DNA of 27,423 bases from a virus: positions 1-27,423 of IMG/VR virus record IMGVR_UViG_3300028030_000052; one strand, written 5' to 3'. Shown piece after piece: positions 15,249 to 22,850 of this stretch. How positions within the stretch are numbered: the stretch's first letter is position 1; every line of letters starts with the position of its first letter. The notes beneath the pieces were generated by a model, which saw only the letters and a list, made by a program, of their open reading frames with translations, was not told the DNA's origin and did not search any database. The position numbers were made by a program, and so were the translations under genes.

Positions 15249-17873
15249 TTATATAATGTAAGAGTTTTTATATCTTTTGATATTATCTAAATTATTATTA
15301 AGTTCATATATTTGTGTTCTTTTAGAATTTTGAACCACCAAATCAATCTCCTCTTGTGTATCTCCTAAAATTGTTTCATAATAAGGTCTAGTTAAATTAA
15401 TAAATTGAATTTGAGAAACACAATCCAAAACATCATCAAACTCAGAAGTAAAGCCCTTCTTACTTACTCCGTTTATCTCTTCTCTTAATTCTTCTTCCCA
15501 TACATAACCTTTATTCTCTTTGGCTCTATAAAACTTACCAGCTTGAATTTTAGGTACTACAACCATAAAGCGAACTAACTTATTTATAGTAGATGGAACT
15601 TCTTTTATTTTGAAGAAAATATCTCTTTGTATCATTTCCCTTTCTAGCCAAGAAATAAATCCACCTTGTTGTCCAGATGTTTCAATACCTACTTCTAAAG
15701 GTCTATATCTTTCTACAAATTCAAACAGTTGGTCTATATTGTCTGTCATAAGATTGTGTCCACACATACCATCTACTATATATAGGTTATGGTTATCATC
15801 GTAAGCCCATATAAGTATAGATGATAGGTCACCTTGCTCATTGTCTTTTGTAGCAAAATCAGTTGTAATATAGAAGTTATAAGCTACTTTATTAGCCATC
15901 AAATCAGTTAAATTATATTCTACAAAATCTTTATCATAATTCAATATCCTAAGTTTATCATTATCTACTTGGAGCATCATCTCTTGCATAAACCCCTCAA
16001 TAGTCAATCCACCTTCTTCTTCTAATCCCTCCTCTTCTTTTTCATTCTCCATTAATTCACTATTTTTTTCAGCACTATTATACATGTTTTTTATTGCTTC
16101 ATAAGGAAATCTATCTTCCCATGCTCCTCTAAACTCTTCTGGTTCACATGGAAACTTCTCACATATTGGTAAAACCAGATTTGAAAAGTTACCAGATTTT
16201 ACAGCTTGGCTTACTATACACCTATCATGAAAAGGTGTACCAATCAAAATCATTTTTCTTCTTGTAGGGTGTAGAGCAAAATCTATAGCCTTAAATACAG
16301 TGTTCCTGATATTCCTAAGTTTGGCAGGAGATACAGCATTCTTATCATTTAATACATCATCAATAATAGCAACTGATGGTCTTTCATTCTGTTCTCTAGC
16401 ACCTCTAATCCCTGTATTATGTGTTCTAAAATAATCATTTGTTATGTATTGTCTTTCACTATTATCAACAGCTATACATTGCGTAGGAACTGTATCTATT
16501 GATTCTATAGATATTATTGGCTGGAAAACTCTTTTATTCATTTTTTGTCTATTTGCTTTTCTTCTTAATCTAAACATTGGCATATTTAGTTTAATAAAAT
16601 TTTTTTTACATTTTGTTTTTGTTATAGATATTTTAGCAGTACCACCCAATGACAATACCAATGATTTTACATCTTCCAATAATTGCAATGAATTACTAGA
16701 ATAGCTTGATACATTTTTTGTATCAATAGTACCATTGGTATCCATTAATCCTTGTAATAAAGATAATCTCTGTTCTATTGAACCACATAAATATATAGAT
16801 GGTATATACTTATTGTTACCTACTGTGTATAAATTTAAATCTTTTATTTTATTTGTTAATCCTTTTATTGTAAAAGAACAAGTATTTTGTCTTTGTATTT
16901 GTATTTTACTAATATTATATGGAATATTTTTTATATATGTTTCTAAATCATTCTTATGACAAGTTAAAACTGACCTTTTCATTTGACCATCACCAATCAG
17001 TAATCCAAGAGTATATGGGTCTATTGGTAATTCTTTTTTTGTATATTCTAATGGTTCACAATTTTTAATAAAAAATCTATTTGCACCACTTGTTAATTTT
17101 AAGTTACATTGTAATAACTCTTTTGTTGTTATATTTTTAGGAATATACTCTATTCTATCAGGGTTATATTTTCTGACTGCTTCATATATGGCATTTATAT
17201 GGTCTTCAGTAACATCAATATATCTACCATCTAATAATTTAATTCTATACATTGATTTATTAAATATTTTACTTTTTTGAATTACCGTAGTTAATTTACC
17301 ATCAGCACCAAATATTTTATCTCCTACTTCTACCTCTTTCATTGTGATTGTTCCATTATCAGTATATAGCTTATTGGTTAATGGTATAGCTTCAGCCCCA
17401 TAACATCGAACCACTAGAGACTCACCATCTAAATTTGTTAAAACCCATCTTGTATCATTGAATTTACACTCTGGTATATATTTTTTTAAAAATTCACTAT
17501 TTTCATAAGTAAATCTCATTGCTTCTGTCATTGTTCTAACACCATTTTCAATAGTATCACTTACATATATCATAAATTTTATTTTTCCTACAGTCGGAAG
17601 TTTGCCCATTATTGCAGTATAAAAAAATAAGTTCTGAACGAAAGTTGATTTTGCCATACCTCTAGCAGCAACTATACAACTATATGCTTTTACATATAGC
17701 TCATCAAACATCATATAGTGTGCTACAGGAGTTTTATTTTCTAGGCTATCACCATATATCTGTTTTACTATTTCTATGTATTCTATGGCTTCTGTTGATG
17801 GTATATAATGTTTATAACTATCTCCATAATCAATCTCTTTTGCTAATAGTGATAATTTTTTTCTTTTAGCCAT
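15249..17873 (-). CDS. terL: Terminase large subunit, interrupted by an intein
   Basis: An 874-residue precursor; about 549 residues remain after removal of the intein, normal for a large terminase. It drives DNA into the capsid with an ATPase and cuts it with an RNase H-like nuclease. Walker A is VAARGMAKSTF (68-78). Walker B is VAIIDDV (501-507), after the conserved TGIRGAREQNERPS. A coupling motif LIGTPFHDR follows. The nuclease acidic residues appear in ITTDFATKD, VGIETSGQQGG and FDDVLDC. The start overlaps the preceding gene by 8 bases. The intein sits between Walker A and Walker B, at a highly conserved site, as inteins usually do. Confidence in terminase identity is high. Confidence 0.92.
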   Translation of the reverse strand: MAKRKKLSLLAKEIDYGDSYKHYIPSTEAIEYIEIVKQIYGDSLENKTPVAHYMMFDELYVKAYSCIVAARGMAKSTFVQNLFFYTAIMGKLPTVGKIKFMIYVSDTIENGVRTMTEAMRFTYENSEFLKKYIPECKFNDTRWVLTNLDGESLVVRCYGAEAIPLTNKLYTDNGTITMKEVEVGDKIFGADGKLTTVIQKSKIFNKSMYRIKLLDGRYIDVTEDHINAIYEAVRKYNPDRIEYIPKNITTKELLQCNLKLTSGANRFFIKNCEPLEYTKKELPIDPYTLGLLIGDGQMKRSVLTCHKNDLETYIKNIPYNISKIQIQRQNTCSFTIKGLTNKIKDLNLYTVGNNKYIPSIYLCGSIEQRLSLLQGLMDTNGTIDTKNVSSYSSNSLQLLEDVKSLVLSLGGTAKISITKTKCKKNFIKLNMPMFRLRRKANRQKMNKRVFQPIISIESIDTVPTQCIAVDNSERQYITNDYFRTHNTGIRGAREQNERPSVAIIDDVLNDKNAVSPAKLRNIRNTVFKAIDFALHPTRRKMILIGTPFHDRCIVSQAVKSGNFSNLVLPICEKFPCEPEEFRGAWEDRFPYEAIKNMYNSAEKNSELMENEKEEEGLEEEGGLTIEGFMQEMMLQVDNDKLRILNYDKDFVEYNLTDLMANKVAYNFYITTDFATKDNEQGDLSSILIWAYDDNHNLYIVDGMCGHNLMTDNIDQLFEFVERYRPLEVGIETSGQQGGFISWLEREMIQRDIFFKIKEVPSTINKLVRFMVVVPKIQAGKFYRAKENKGYVWEEELREEINGVSKKGFTSEFDDVLDCVSQIQFINLTRPYYETILGDTQEEIDLVVQNSKRTQIYELNNNLDNIKRYKNSYII
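16416..17390 (-). mobile_element. LAGLIDADG intein inside the large terminase
   Basis: Residues 162-486 of the precursor (325 residues). Block A is AIPLTNKLYTDNG, then VGDKIFGADGKLTTV. Block B is GRYIDVTEDHINAIY. The homing endonuclease motifs are YTLGLLIGDG and LLQGLMDTNG. Block F is TQCIAVD and block G ends YFRTHN, followed by Thr as the first C-extein residue. The first residue is Ala, so there is no N-terminal Cys or Ser nucleophile. A Cys at the block F position usually held by Asp, and Thr before the last His-Asn, resemble class 3 inteins, but the class 3 Trp in block B is Asn here. Boundaries are from motif alignment and could shift by one residue. Confidence 0.85.
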
Positions 17874-18624
17874 TTTTGCTCTCTATCAATTCTGCATCTA
17901 TAGTCTCTATAGTTTCTCCAAGTTCAATCCTTTTTACTTGAGCCTTTGATATTTTCCCTAATATACTCTTTAATTCACCTATAGCTGATTTAGACTCTTT
18001 ACCGATATTGTGAACCACCTCTTCCTTAATAAGAAGTTCTTTTGGAGGTTGTAAATATTCCAATATTATCTTACTACTCTCCATTTTTATTCTATCATTA
18101 TTTGAGTTTCTTCTTAATTCATCTAGAGTATATATAGCTTGTTCTGCTAGTTCTATATTATTAACATATAACGGTACATAGCTTCTTTTCAATATATTTG
18201 TTACAAGTTTACCTCTATCATAGCTTCTTACTTTTTTCTTTATTTCCCTATGTATTGTTTTATCTGACTCACCTCTTTTTCGGTATTTATTATATATTAA
18301 ATTGTATTCCTCTGGAAATGTACTTCTCCATGCATTTATAATATCCATACCCATAAGTAAAAAACTTGTATATTTACAAGCATTTATATATTGGGATACA
18401 GAGTATTTACTTCTAGAACCACCGATAAGTATATCCTGATGAGTAATAAAAGATTCAACTAGATTCTTTTTTATTCTTTCATCACTCTTTATAATTGGTT
18501 CTAAATCTATTTCATCTCTAATTTCTGGAGCTATACTATCATATAAGTATTCTCGTATATCTTCATCTGAACCACCCAAACTGTCTAATTTATTCTGAAT
18601 TTTTTCCTCTATATTTCTTTTCAT
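17866..18624 (-). CDS. Probable DNA-packaging protein upstream of the large terminase
   Basis: A 252-residue, charged helical protein that overlaps the terminase gene by 8 bases and the preceding HTH gene by 4 (ATGA). The N-terminal half includes SRSKYSVSQYINACKYTSF. The middle has RSYDRGKLVTNILKRSYVPL, and RIKMESSKIILEYLQPPK resembles the oligomerisation region of some small terminase subunits. The C-terminus is acidic. It is a good candidate for the small terminase subunit or a partner in genome recognition. The gene before it carries a clearer HTH, so which of the two is the true small subunit is open. Confidence 0.5.
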   Translation of the reverse strand: MKRNIEEKIQNKLDSLGGSDEDIREYLYDSIAPEIRDEIDLEPIIKSDERIKKNLVESFITHQDILIGGSRSKYSVSQYINACKYTSFLLMGMDIINAWRSTFPEEYNLIYNKYRKRGESDKTIHREIKKKVRSYDRGKLVTNILKRSYVPLYVNNIELAEQAIYTLDELRRNSNNDRIKMESSKIILEYLQPPKELLIKEEVVHNIGKESKSAIGELKSILGKISKAQVKRIELGETIETIDAELIESKNG

Positions 18625-18902
18625 CTTTTTCCTTTTAGTGCTTCATTTAATTGCTGTAGCACACCTGCTATTGTATTTGTAGCTTTTTCTAACCAAATTA
18701 TATCTTTGGGATATATTGTCTTATCTTCTTCTATTTTTTTAATTATTTTCATGTAGTCACTTTTGCTTGTTCTCTTCTCTAATTCTGCTATCCTTTTTAT
18801 AGCTCTTGTGCTTATATTATATTTAAAAGCTATCTCTCTATAAAAAGCTTTAGTCTCTTTCTTTTCCCTATATGCAGCTATTATTAAGCTTTGGTTTAAC
18901 AT
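18621..18902 (-). CDS. Small HTH protein, candidate small terminase subunit
   Basis: A 93-residue protein, first gene of the late operon. Residues 17-40 (AFYREIAFKYNISTRAIKRI) form a clear helix-turn-helix of the type found at the N-terminus of small terminases. A basic helical segment and a C-terminal helix (NTIAGVLQQLNEALKG) follow. I chose the ATG at 18902 because AAAAGGAG lies six bases before it; an in-frame ATG 13 codons earlier has no such site. It may bind packaging sites in the repeat region just upstream, or regulate the operon. Confidence 0.5.
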   Translation of the reverse strand: MLNQSLIIAAYREKKETKAFYREIAFKYNISTRAIKRIAELEKRTSKSDYMKIIKKIEEDKTIYPKDIIWLEKATNTIAGVLQQLNEALKGKR

Positions 18903-18921
18903 TAATACTCCTTTTCTATTT

Positions 18922-18927
18922 ATTATA
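18922..18927 (-). promoter_or_regulatory. Possible -10 box for the late operon
   Basis: A perfect TATAAT on the minus strand, about 20 bases before the ATG of the HTH gene. A convincing -35 box at normal spacing was not seen, and the leader would be only about a dozen bases. It may be a host sigma70 site, or a chance match in AT-rich DNA. Confidence 0.3.
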
Positions 18928-18996
18928 TCAAATTTTGGCATTTGTAACTTAATTGGAGGGGTCTATTTCTCCTTTTTTGTATTCTGTAGATGAGAG

Positions 18997-19168
18997 TTCT
19001 AAGCTTACATATAAGAGCTAAAAGCTAAAAGTTCTACTCAATTTTCTAAGCTCAAAAATCTAGCTTGGAAAATCTAAGCTTAAGAGGAAAATCTATTAGT
19101 TCTAAGCTTAATGAGTATGAATAAGTATGAATGAGTATTAGTATGAATGAGTATTAGTTCTAAGCTTA
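18997..19168. repeat. Repeat cluster in the intergenic region upstream of the packaging genes
   Basis: The non-coding stretch 18903-19388 (486 bases) begins with a repeat zone. TCTAAGCTTA, which contains the palindrome TAAGCTTA, occurs four times (18998-19007, 19073-19082, 19101-19110, 19159-19168), plus a degenerate copy at 19043. Between copies three and four lies a roughly 10-base tandem unit, GTATGAATGA, with small changes (19114-19155). The location next to the small terminase candidate fits a packaging or regulatory site. No gene is seen in this stretch. Confidence 0.6.
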
Positions 19169-19174
19169 CATAGT

Positions 19175-19201
19175 GGAGTAAAAATCCAATACTCCCCCCC
19201 C
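19175..19201. repeat. Hairpin and C8 homopolymer tract
   Basis: GGAGTA (19175-19180) and TACTCC (19190-19195) form a stem that runs directly into eight C's (19194-19201). A run of eight C/G is exceptional in this AT-rich genome. The following 19202-19330 is less AT-rich, with small palindromes such as GCTCATGTGAGC (19222-19233) and the stem CTGAC/GTCAG near 19275-19288, but no gene. Confidence 0.55.
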
Positions 19202-19388
19202 TGCTTTTATTGTAGGTGGTGAAGCTCATGTGAGCATTGGTATGCTGCCCTGAATCACTCGCTGGTTCTAAACCCTGACTTTGTCAGTGTGTTCTATGGT
19301 GTAGAGTCTCTGATTCTAATTTAACATTATAGAACCGAGTATTAGATAGGTTTTGTTTACCTCTCTATATACTTTCAAGGAGTCTGTT

Positions 19389-19796
19389 ATGGCAACTACA
19401 AACAATAAAAACAACAAGAGTTTCTTCAAAAGTATTGGTTCTCTATTCGAAACTACAGCATCTGCTTCTGTTGACGCTGTAGAGATGGTAGAAAATTCAA
19501 TTGGATTTGTTAAAAATGAGGTAGCACCGACTGTAGGTAAAGGGTTTCGTACCCTTAACAAAGTAGCTGGTTCTGCTTTTGACTCAATTGACAACTTAGT
19601 TGTTGAATGGGAAAGCTTTAACAAAGAAGAAGCAATCAAATCTAAAATTAAACACGAGAAAGCTGAAAGGCTTTATTCTTCTAGTGAGTACAAAGAGCTT
19701 GTTGAAAGACAGATTCTTCTTGAACTCAAAGAAGAGTTAGCCAACGAGTTTTCTGACGAAGAAGTTGAAAAACTTCTTAAAATTTTAGATAAGTAG
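19389..19796 (+). CDS. Small acidic helical protein of unknown function
   Basis: A 135-residue protein, the first forward gene. I chose the ATG at 19389, with AAGGAG six bases before it; an earlier in-frame ATG at 19353 has no site. The N-terminus is Asn/Lys-rich, the middle (about 15-80) is an amphipathic, Ala/Val/Ser-rich helix (ETTASASVDAVEMVENS), and the C-terminal half is charged coiled-coil-like helix (ERQILLELKEELANEFSDEE). No family was recognised. It stands alone between two large regulatory regions and is followed by a very stable hairpin, which suggests a strongly and separately expressed transcript. Confidence 0.7.
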   Translation: MATTNNKNNKSFFKSIGSLFETTASASVDAVEMVENSIGFVKNEVAPTVGKGFRTLNKVAGSAFDSIDNLVVEWESFNKEEAIKSKIKHEKAERLYSSSEYKELVERQILLELKEELANEFSDEEVEKLLKILDK

Positions 19797-19803
19797 TGGC
19801 TTA

Positions 19804-19825
19804 GAAGAGGTATTCGTACCTCTTC
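19804..19825 (+). terminator. Stable hairpin with TTCG loop after the first forward gene
   Basis: GAAGAGGTA (19804-19812) pairs perfectly with TACCTCTTC (19817-19825) around a TTCG tetraloop, starting eight bases after the stop codon. A poor T-run follows (ATTGTCTTGTC), so it may end transcription weakly or protect the mRNA 3' end. Confidence 0.6.
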
Positions 19826-19904
19826 ATTGTCTTGTCAAGCATATATACTTGTTATGTATGTTTGACTCTGCAACGAGTATAAAACATAGTCTATATATCT
19901 ATCA

Positions 19905-19949
19905 GATATATTCTACGTGGATATATTCTATATGGATATATTCTATGTA
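19905..19949. repeat. Three tandem 15-base repeats
   Basis: GATATATTCTACGTG, GATATATTCTATATG and GATATATTCTATGTA follow each other without gaps. Just after them AGTTCGATAG occurs twice, 30 bases apart (19954-19963, 19984-19993). All lie in the 654-base non-coding region 19797-20450 in front of the RNA polymerase gene. Iteron-like protein-binding sites or an origin are possible. Confidence 0.6.
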
Positions 19950-19990
19950 CTTTAGTTCGATAGAGCGATGCAAACCATCATTCAGTTCGA

Positions 19991-20030
19991 TAGTGTTTTT
20001 AGTAGAACCACTTGGTTCTTACACTATTTT
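19991..20030 (+). terminator. Hairpin with inverted AGAACCA motif and T-rich tail
   Basis: AGAACCA (20004-20010) and TGGTTCT (20013-20019) form an inverted pair with a two-base gap. They are enclosed by TAGTGT (19991-19996) and ACACTA (20021-20026), and the structure is followed by TTTTATAATTTTTA. This is terminator-like for rightward transcription and is built from the hexamer that is over-represented across the window. Confidence 0.5.
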
Positions 20031-20059
20031 ATAATTTTTAAAATCAGCTAAGATGTCTA

Positions 20060-20158
20060 TTTGTAACTTTGTTTCTTTTTGTAACATATGTCTGCATCTC
20101 GTCTCATCTTATAACTTTGATGTATTCTGTATATCTTGTTTCCTTTTGTAACTTTGTT
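20060..20158. repeat. Dispersed TTTGTAACTTTGTT repeats
   Basis: TTTGTAACTTTGTT occurs identically at 20060-20073 and 20145-20158. A partial copy is at 20078-20085 (TTTGTAAC) and a degenerate one near 20111. The second full copy also forms a GTAAC-TTT-GTTAC hairpin. The surrounding DNA to 20260 is extremely AT-rich. No gene is present. Candidate origin or regulator-binding region. Confidence 0.5.
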
Positions 20159-20267
20159 ACACATTTACACATCTTATAATATTAGATTAAAACATTATTT
20201 AATATTATTTAATAATTTTTATGGTGTTATTTGAGTAGATTCGTAACATTTTATGAGACATTTTAGC

Positions 20268-20330
20268 TGATTTTAAATCAAATTCAATGGGCTGCAAAGC
20301 CCGAAATCTCGGTTTTTTGATTTAAAATCA
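20268..20330 (+). terminator. Nested terminator with competing stems
   Basis: Two overlapping hairpins cannot form together: GGGCT/AGCCC (20289-20293 with 20298-20302) and CCGA/TCGG (20301-20304 with 20309-20312). The second is directly followed by six T's and is a rho-independent terminator; the first would disrupt it. Both lie inside a 15-base perfect inverted repeat (20268-20282 with 20316-20330), which would also capture the T-tract. This has the logic of an attenuator, placed just before the promoter of the polymerase gene. Confidence 0.55.
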
Positions 20331-20341
20331 TATGCTGTTTC

Positions 20342-20370
20342 TTGACAATTAATCATAGATTAATTATAGC
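20342..20370 (+). promoter_or_regulatory. Sigma70 promoter with operator-like inverted repeat
   Basis: A perfect -35 (TTGACA, 20342-20347), 17-base spacer and -10 (TATAGC, 20365-20370) precede the RNA polymerase gene. The spacer holds an 8-base perfect inverted repeat, AATTAATC (20347-20354) and GATTAATT (20358-20365) with a 3-base centre, reaching both boxes. A dimeric repressor bound there would block host RNA polymerase. The leader to the GTG start is about 75 bases. Confidence 0.68.
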
Positions 20371-20450
20371 TTTTAAAGTCTATTTTGTCAAGTTTAACCC
20401 TATACAACAAGATTTGTTACCTTGTTGTATTTAACCTAAAAGGATATATT

Positions 20451-22838
20451 GTGCAAACATTTTATACACAACAACTAAACAACCTCAGACAAGCTATTAT
20501 TAATGATGATTTCATGATTGTAGCTACAATCATGAATGATTTTAACAATTTCTTATCTTTATCTAAAGATGAAATTGAATATATTAAATCTTTAGGATTT
20601 TATGTGCCAGAAGCAGAACCGGAGTTTTGTTTTAATTATAAATTAGATTTAGTTAAATATTTATATAGTGAAAACTATGTAGATACTTTTTTAAATCCTT
20701 CTGCTTTTAAAGCTAAAGTTTCTAAAAGAACCAAATCTAAACCTAGATTTATTAGAAGAAGAACCGTCAAACTTAACAAAGTTCAAAAAGAGATATATTC
20801 AATTATTTCTAAAATTGAGTCTGAATTTAGTTATAGGTTACTTGATTTGCAAGTTAAAAAGTATATTATTCAACTTAAACCAGATGATTATAAGAGATTT
20901 TCTAAATTCATTTATAGAGTTATGTCTGGAATTGAAATTAAAGTTCCTAAACAGACTTTGATTGGTAAATTAAGATTTAAGCTTCCTAGATTACCATTGA
21001 AAGACATCAAAGACAGTCGCTTATATGAAGATGTTCTCGTTAAGGTTGCTTCTAACCTTATTCAAATACTTCTAAATAAAGAAGTATTTAAATCTGAACA
21101 GTCTCGTCATGTAAACAGACAAACAGGTGAGTTTTCTTCTGTAATTTGGGTATATAGACCTGATAATATTAAATTTAATATTGCTAATTCTGGTAAAAAT
21201 AGCTATGTTGTTGACCCTCATAAAATTAGAATTAGAGGTACAACCAAATTAGTTTCTGTTAATTCGCCTATGAAGAAATTCATAGACAAATATACATCTC
21301 ATATTAATGAGACTATCAGATTTAAGAGAAGACCAACGGAGCTAGTCGATATATATTTTGGGTTACTTTATTATAAAGAAAATGTAGCTAATCCGAAAGG
21401 AAAAGAGTCAATCTTTGATTTGAAAGACAGACTCTTAGGCTATAGAAAGAATTATGATGTTATTCAAAATATGTCTCTTGATATTATGGAGAATAAGATG
21501 TACTATTGTACTAGATGTAGAATGTATTCTACTATTACTCATAGTGGTTTTAGTTTACATGGTGACAAGTTCGAGTCATCAAACAGAGAGTGTGCTAAAG
21601 AGTACACTCTTGAACCAGATGATATAAGAAGAATGAAATCTCACTGTGTTCAACTTCTTAGTGATAAGAAGTTATCTCAACAACAAGCAGAGCCATTATA
21701 TAAACCAGAGATGGCTAAACAACTTAGAGAACCACTTACAAAATTCTACAAGGATTTATTATTGTTTAGTAAATGGTTTAGAATCAATAACCCAGAGTTT
21801 AAAAGTGAATACAAATTTTCAATGACTATTGTCAGAGAGTATTGTCTTTATAATAAACTTGACCATAAAAATCTTATTCGTAAATATGGAAAACATGTTT
21901 ATATGATGGAATTAAGTAAAGAGTTAAGTAAGAAAGTTGGTGATAAATCTCGTTTTCTATTAAAAGAGGATACCACTAATATGGGTATCCTACTTTCTAG
22001 TCTTGCCTTCAAATCTAAACCAATGGCTAGAGGAATAAATATTCTTAAAGGACAAGAAGATATAGCTGATACTCATCAGCTTAACCTTAACTTTATTAAT
22101 AGTCATGGGTATAATTATACTAGAGATGATATAAAAAGTATCTTTAGTAATCCTCTTAATCATGGTGGAGGTATTAAAGCTTTATCTAAAAGATTAGGTA
22201 TTGGACTTAGAAGTTTAAGAAATTTTATAATTGATAATTATGGAATTTCTTTTCTTAATTTCAATATTATAGCTTCATGGATTAAGAATAATTACCCAAA
22301 TAATGGTGTTGTTACTTGGAAGTTATTTGATGATTTTGTGGTTAGAAGTGTAGCCTATTCAGAGAGTCAAAAGTTGTCTGTTTATGTTATTGATAAGCCA
22401 GAAATGGGTAGAGATGGAAAACTTTACCCACGATGGAAAACTGTGGAAATGATACAGGATATGCCTATATCTCGTATAGGTGTAGAATTTCTTAACACAG
22501 GAGATAAAAGCTTAAGAATTAATGGTGGCTATGCAAATGGTGACCATGCTTATGAAGCTTTTATTGTTAGAAAAGTCTTAAGATTTTTCTTTAGAACCAA
22601 TAGACCTATCTTTACCACTCATGATGCTTTTGATATGCGTGGTAGAGATTTATTTATTCTTGAACGCTTACTTAGTAAGTATTTTAAGAAAGAAGTGGAT
22701 AGACCAATAGGTTATTATGAAGATATGTGCAATCAAATTGCTAAACAGTTAGGTATTGAACCACCTGTGCTATATGAAGAAGAAGATAAATTATCTTCTA
22801 AAGATATAGCTGACATAGTTCGTTGTATCATACCATAA
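20451..22838 (+). CDS. Divergent single-subunit (T7-type) RNA polymerase
   Basis: A 795-residue protein that I read as a phage single-subunit RNA polymerase, T7 RNA polymerase being 883. Candidate catalytic motifs are in family order. CTRCRMY (353-359) aligns with the DxxGRxY motif, with Cys for Asp and Gly. DTTNMGILLSSL (from Asp507) matches motif A. RDDIKSIFSNPLNHGGG (558-574) matches motif B, with Lys562. THDAF (His724-Asp725) matches motif C (HDSF). The rest is not obviously similar to T7. I chose GTG at 20451, with AAAAGGAT six bases before it; a TTG 22 codons earlier lacks a site. It would transcribe phage genes from its own promoters. A family A DNA polymerase is less likely because motif C is HDAF rather than HDE. 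Confidence 0.62.
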   Translation: MQTFYTQQLNNLRQAIINDDFMIVATIMNDFNNFLSLSKDEIEYIKSLGFYVPEAEPEFCFNYKLDLVKYLYSENYVDTFLNPSAFKAKVSKRTKSKPRFIRRRTVKLNKVQKEIYSIISKIESEFSYRLLDLQVKKYIIQLKPDDYKRFSKFIYRVMSGIEIKVPKQTLIGKLRFKLPRLPLKDIKDSRLYEDVLVKVASNLIQILLNKEVFKSEQSRHVNRQTGEFSSVIWVYRPDNIKFNIANSGKNSYVVDPHKIRIRGTTKLVSVNSPMKKFIDKYTSHINETIRFKRRPTELVDIYFGLLYYKENVANPKGKESIFDLKDRLLGYRKNYDVIQNMSLDIMENKMYYCTRCRMYSTITHSGFSLHGDKFESSNRECAKEYTLEPDDIRRMKSHCVQLLSDKKLSQQQAEPLYKPEMAKQLREPLTKFYKDLLLFSKWFRINNPEFKSEYKFSMTIVREYCLYNKLDHKNLIRKYGKHVYMMELSKELSKKVGDKSRFLLKEDTTNMGILLSSLAFKSKPMARGINILKGQEDIADTHQLNLNFINSHGYNYTRDDIKSIFSNPLNHGGGIKALSKRLGIGLRSLRNFIIDNYGISFLNFNIIASWIKNNYPNNGVVTWKLFDDFVVRSVAYSESQKLSVYVIDKPEMGRDGKLYPRWKTVEMIQDMPISRIGVEFLNTGDKSLRINGGYANGDHAYEAFIVRKVLRFFFRTNRPIFTTHDAFDMRGRDLFILERLLSKYFKKEVDRPIGYYEDMCNQIAKQLGIEPPVLYEEEDKLSSKDIADIVRCIIP

Positions 22839-22850
22839 TAGGACAGCTCA

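Noticed and set aside
19205-19290. Possible tRNA ending in GGTTCTAAACCC
   Set aside because: The T-stem pairs only two or three bases and no cloverleaf could be drawn. GGTTCTA is simply one of the over-represented words.
20451-22838. Family A DNA polymerase
   Set aside because: Motif C reads HDAF, like HDSF of RNA polymerases, not HDE. No 3'-5' exonuclease motifs or DYSQIELR-type motif A were seen.
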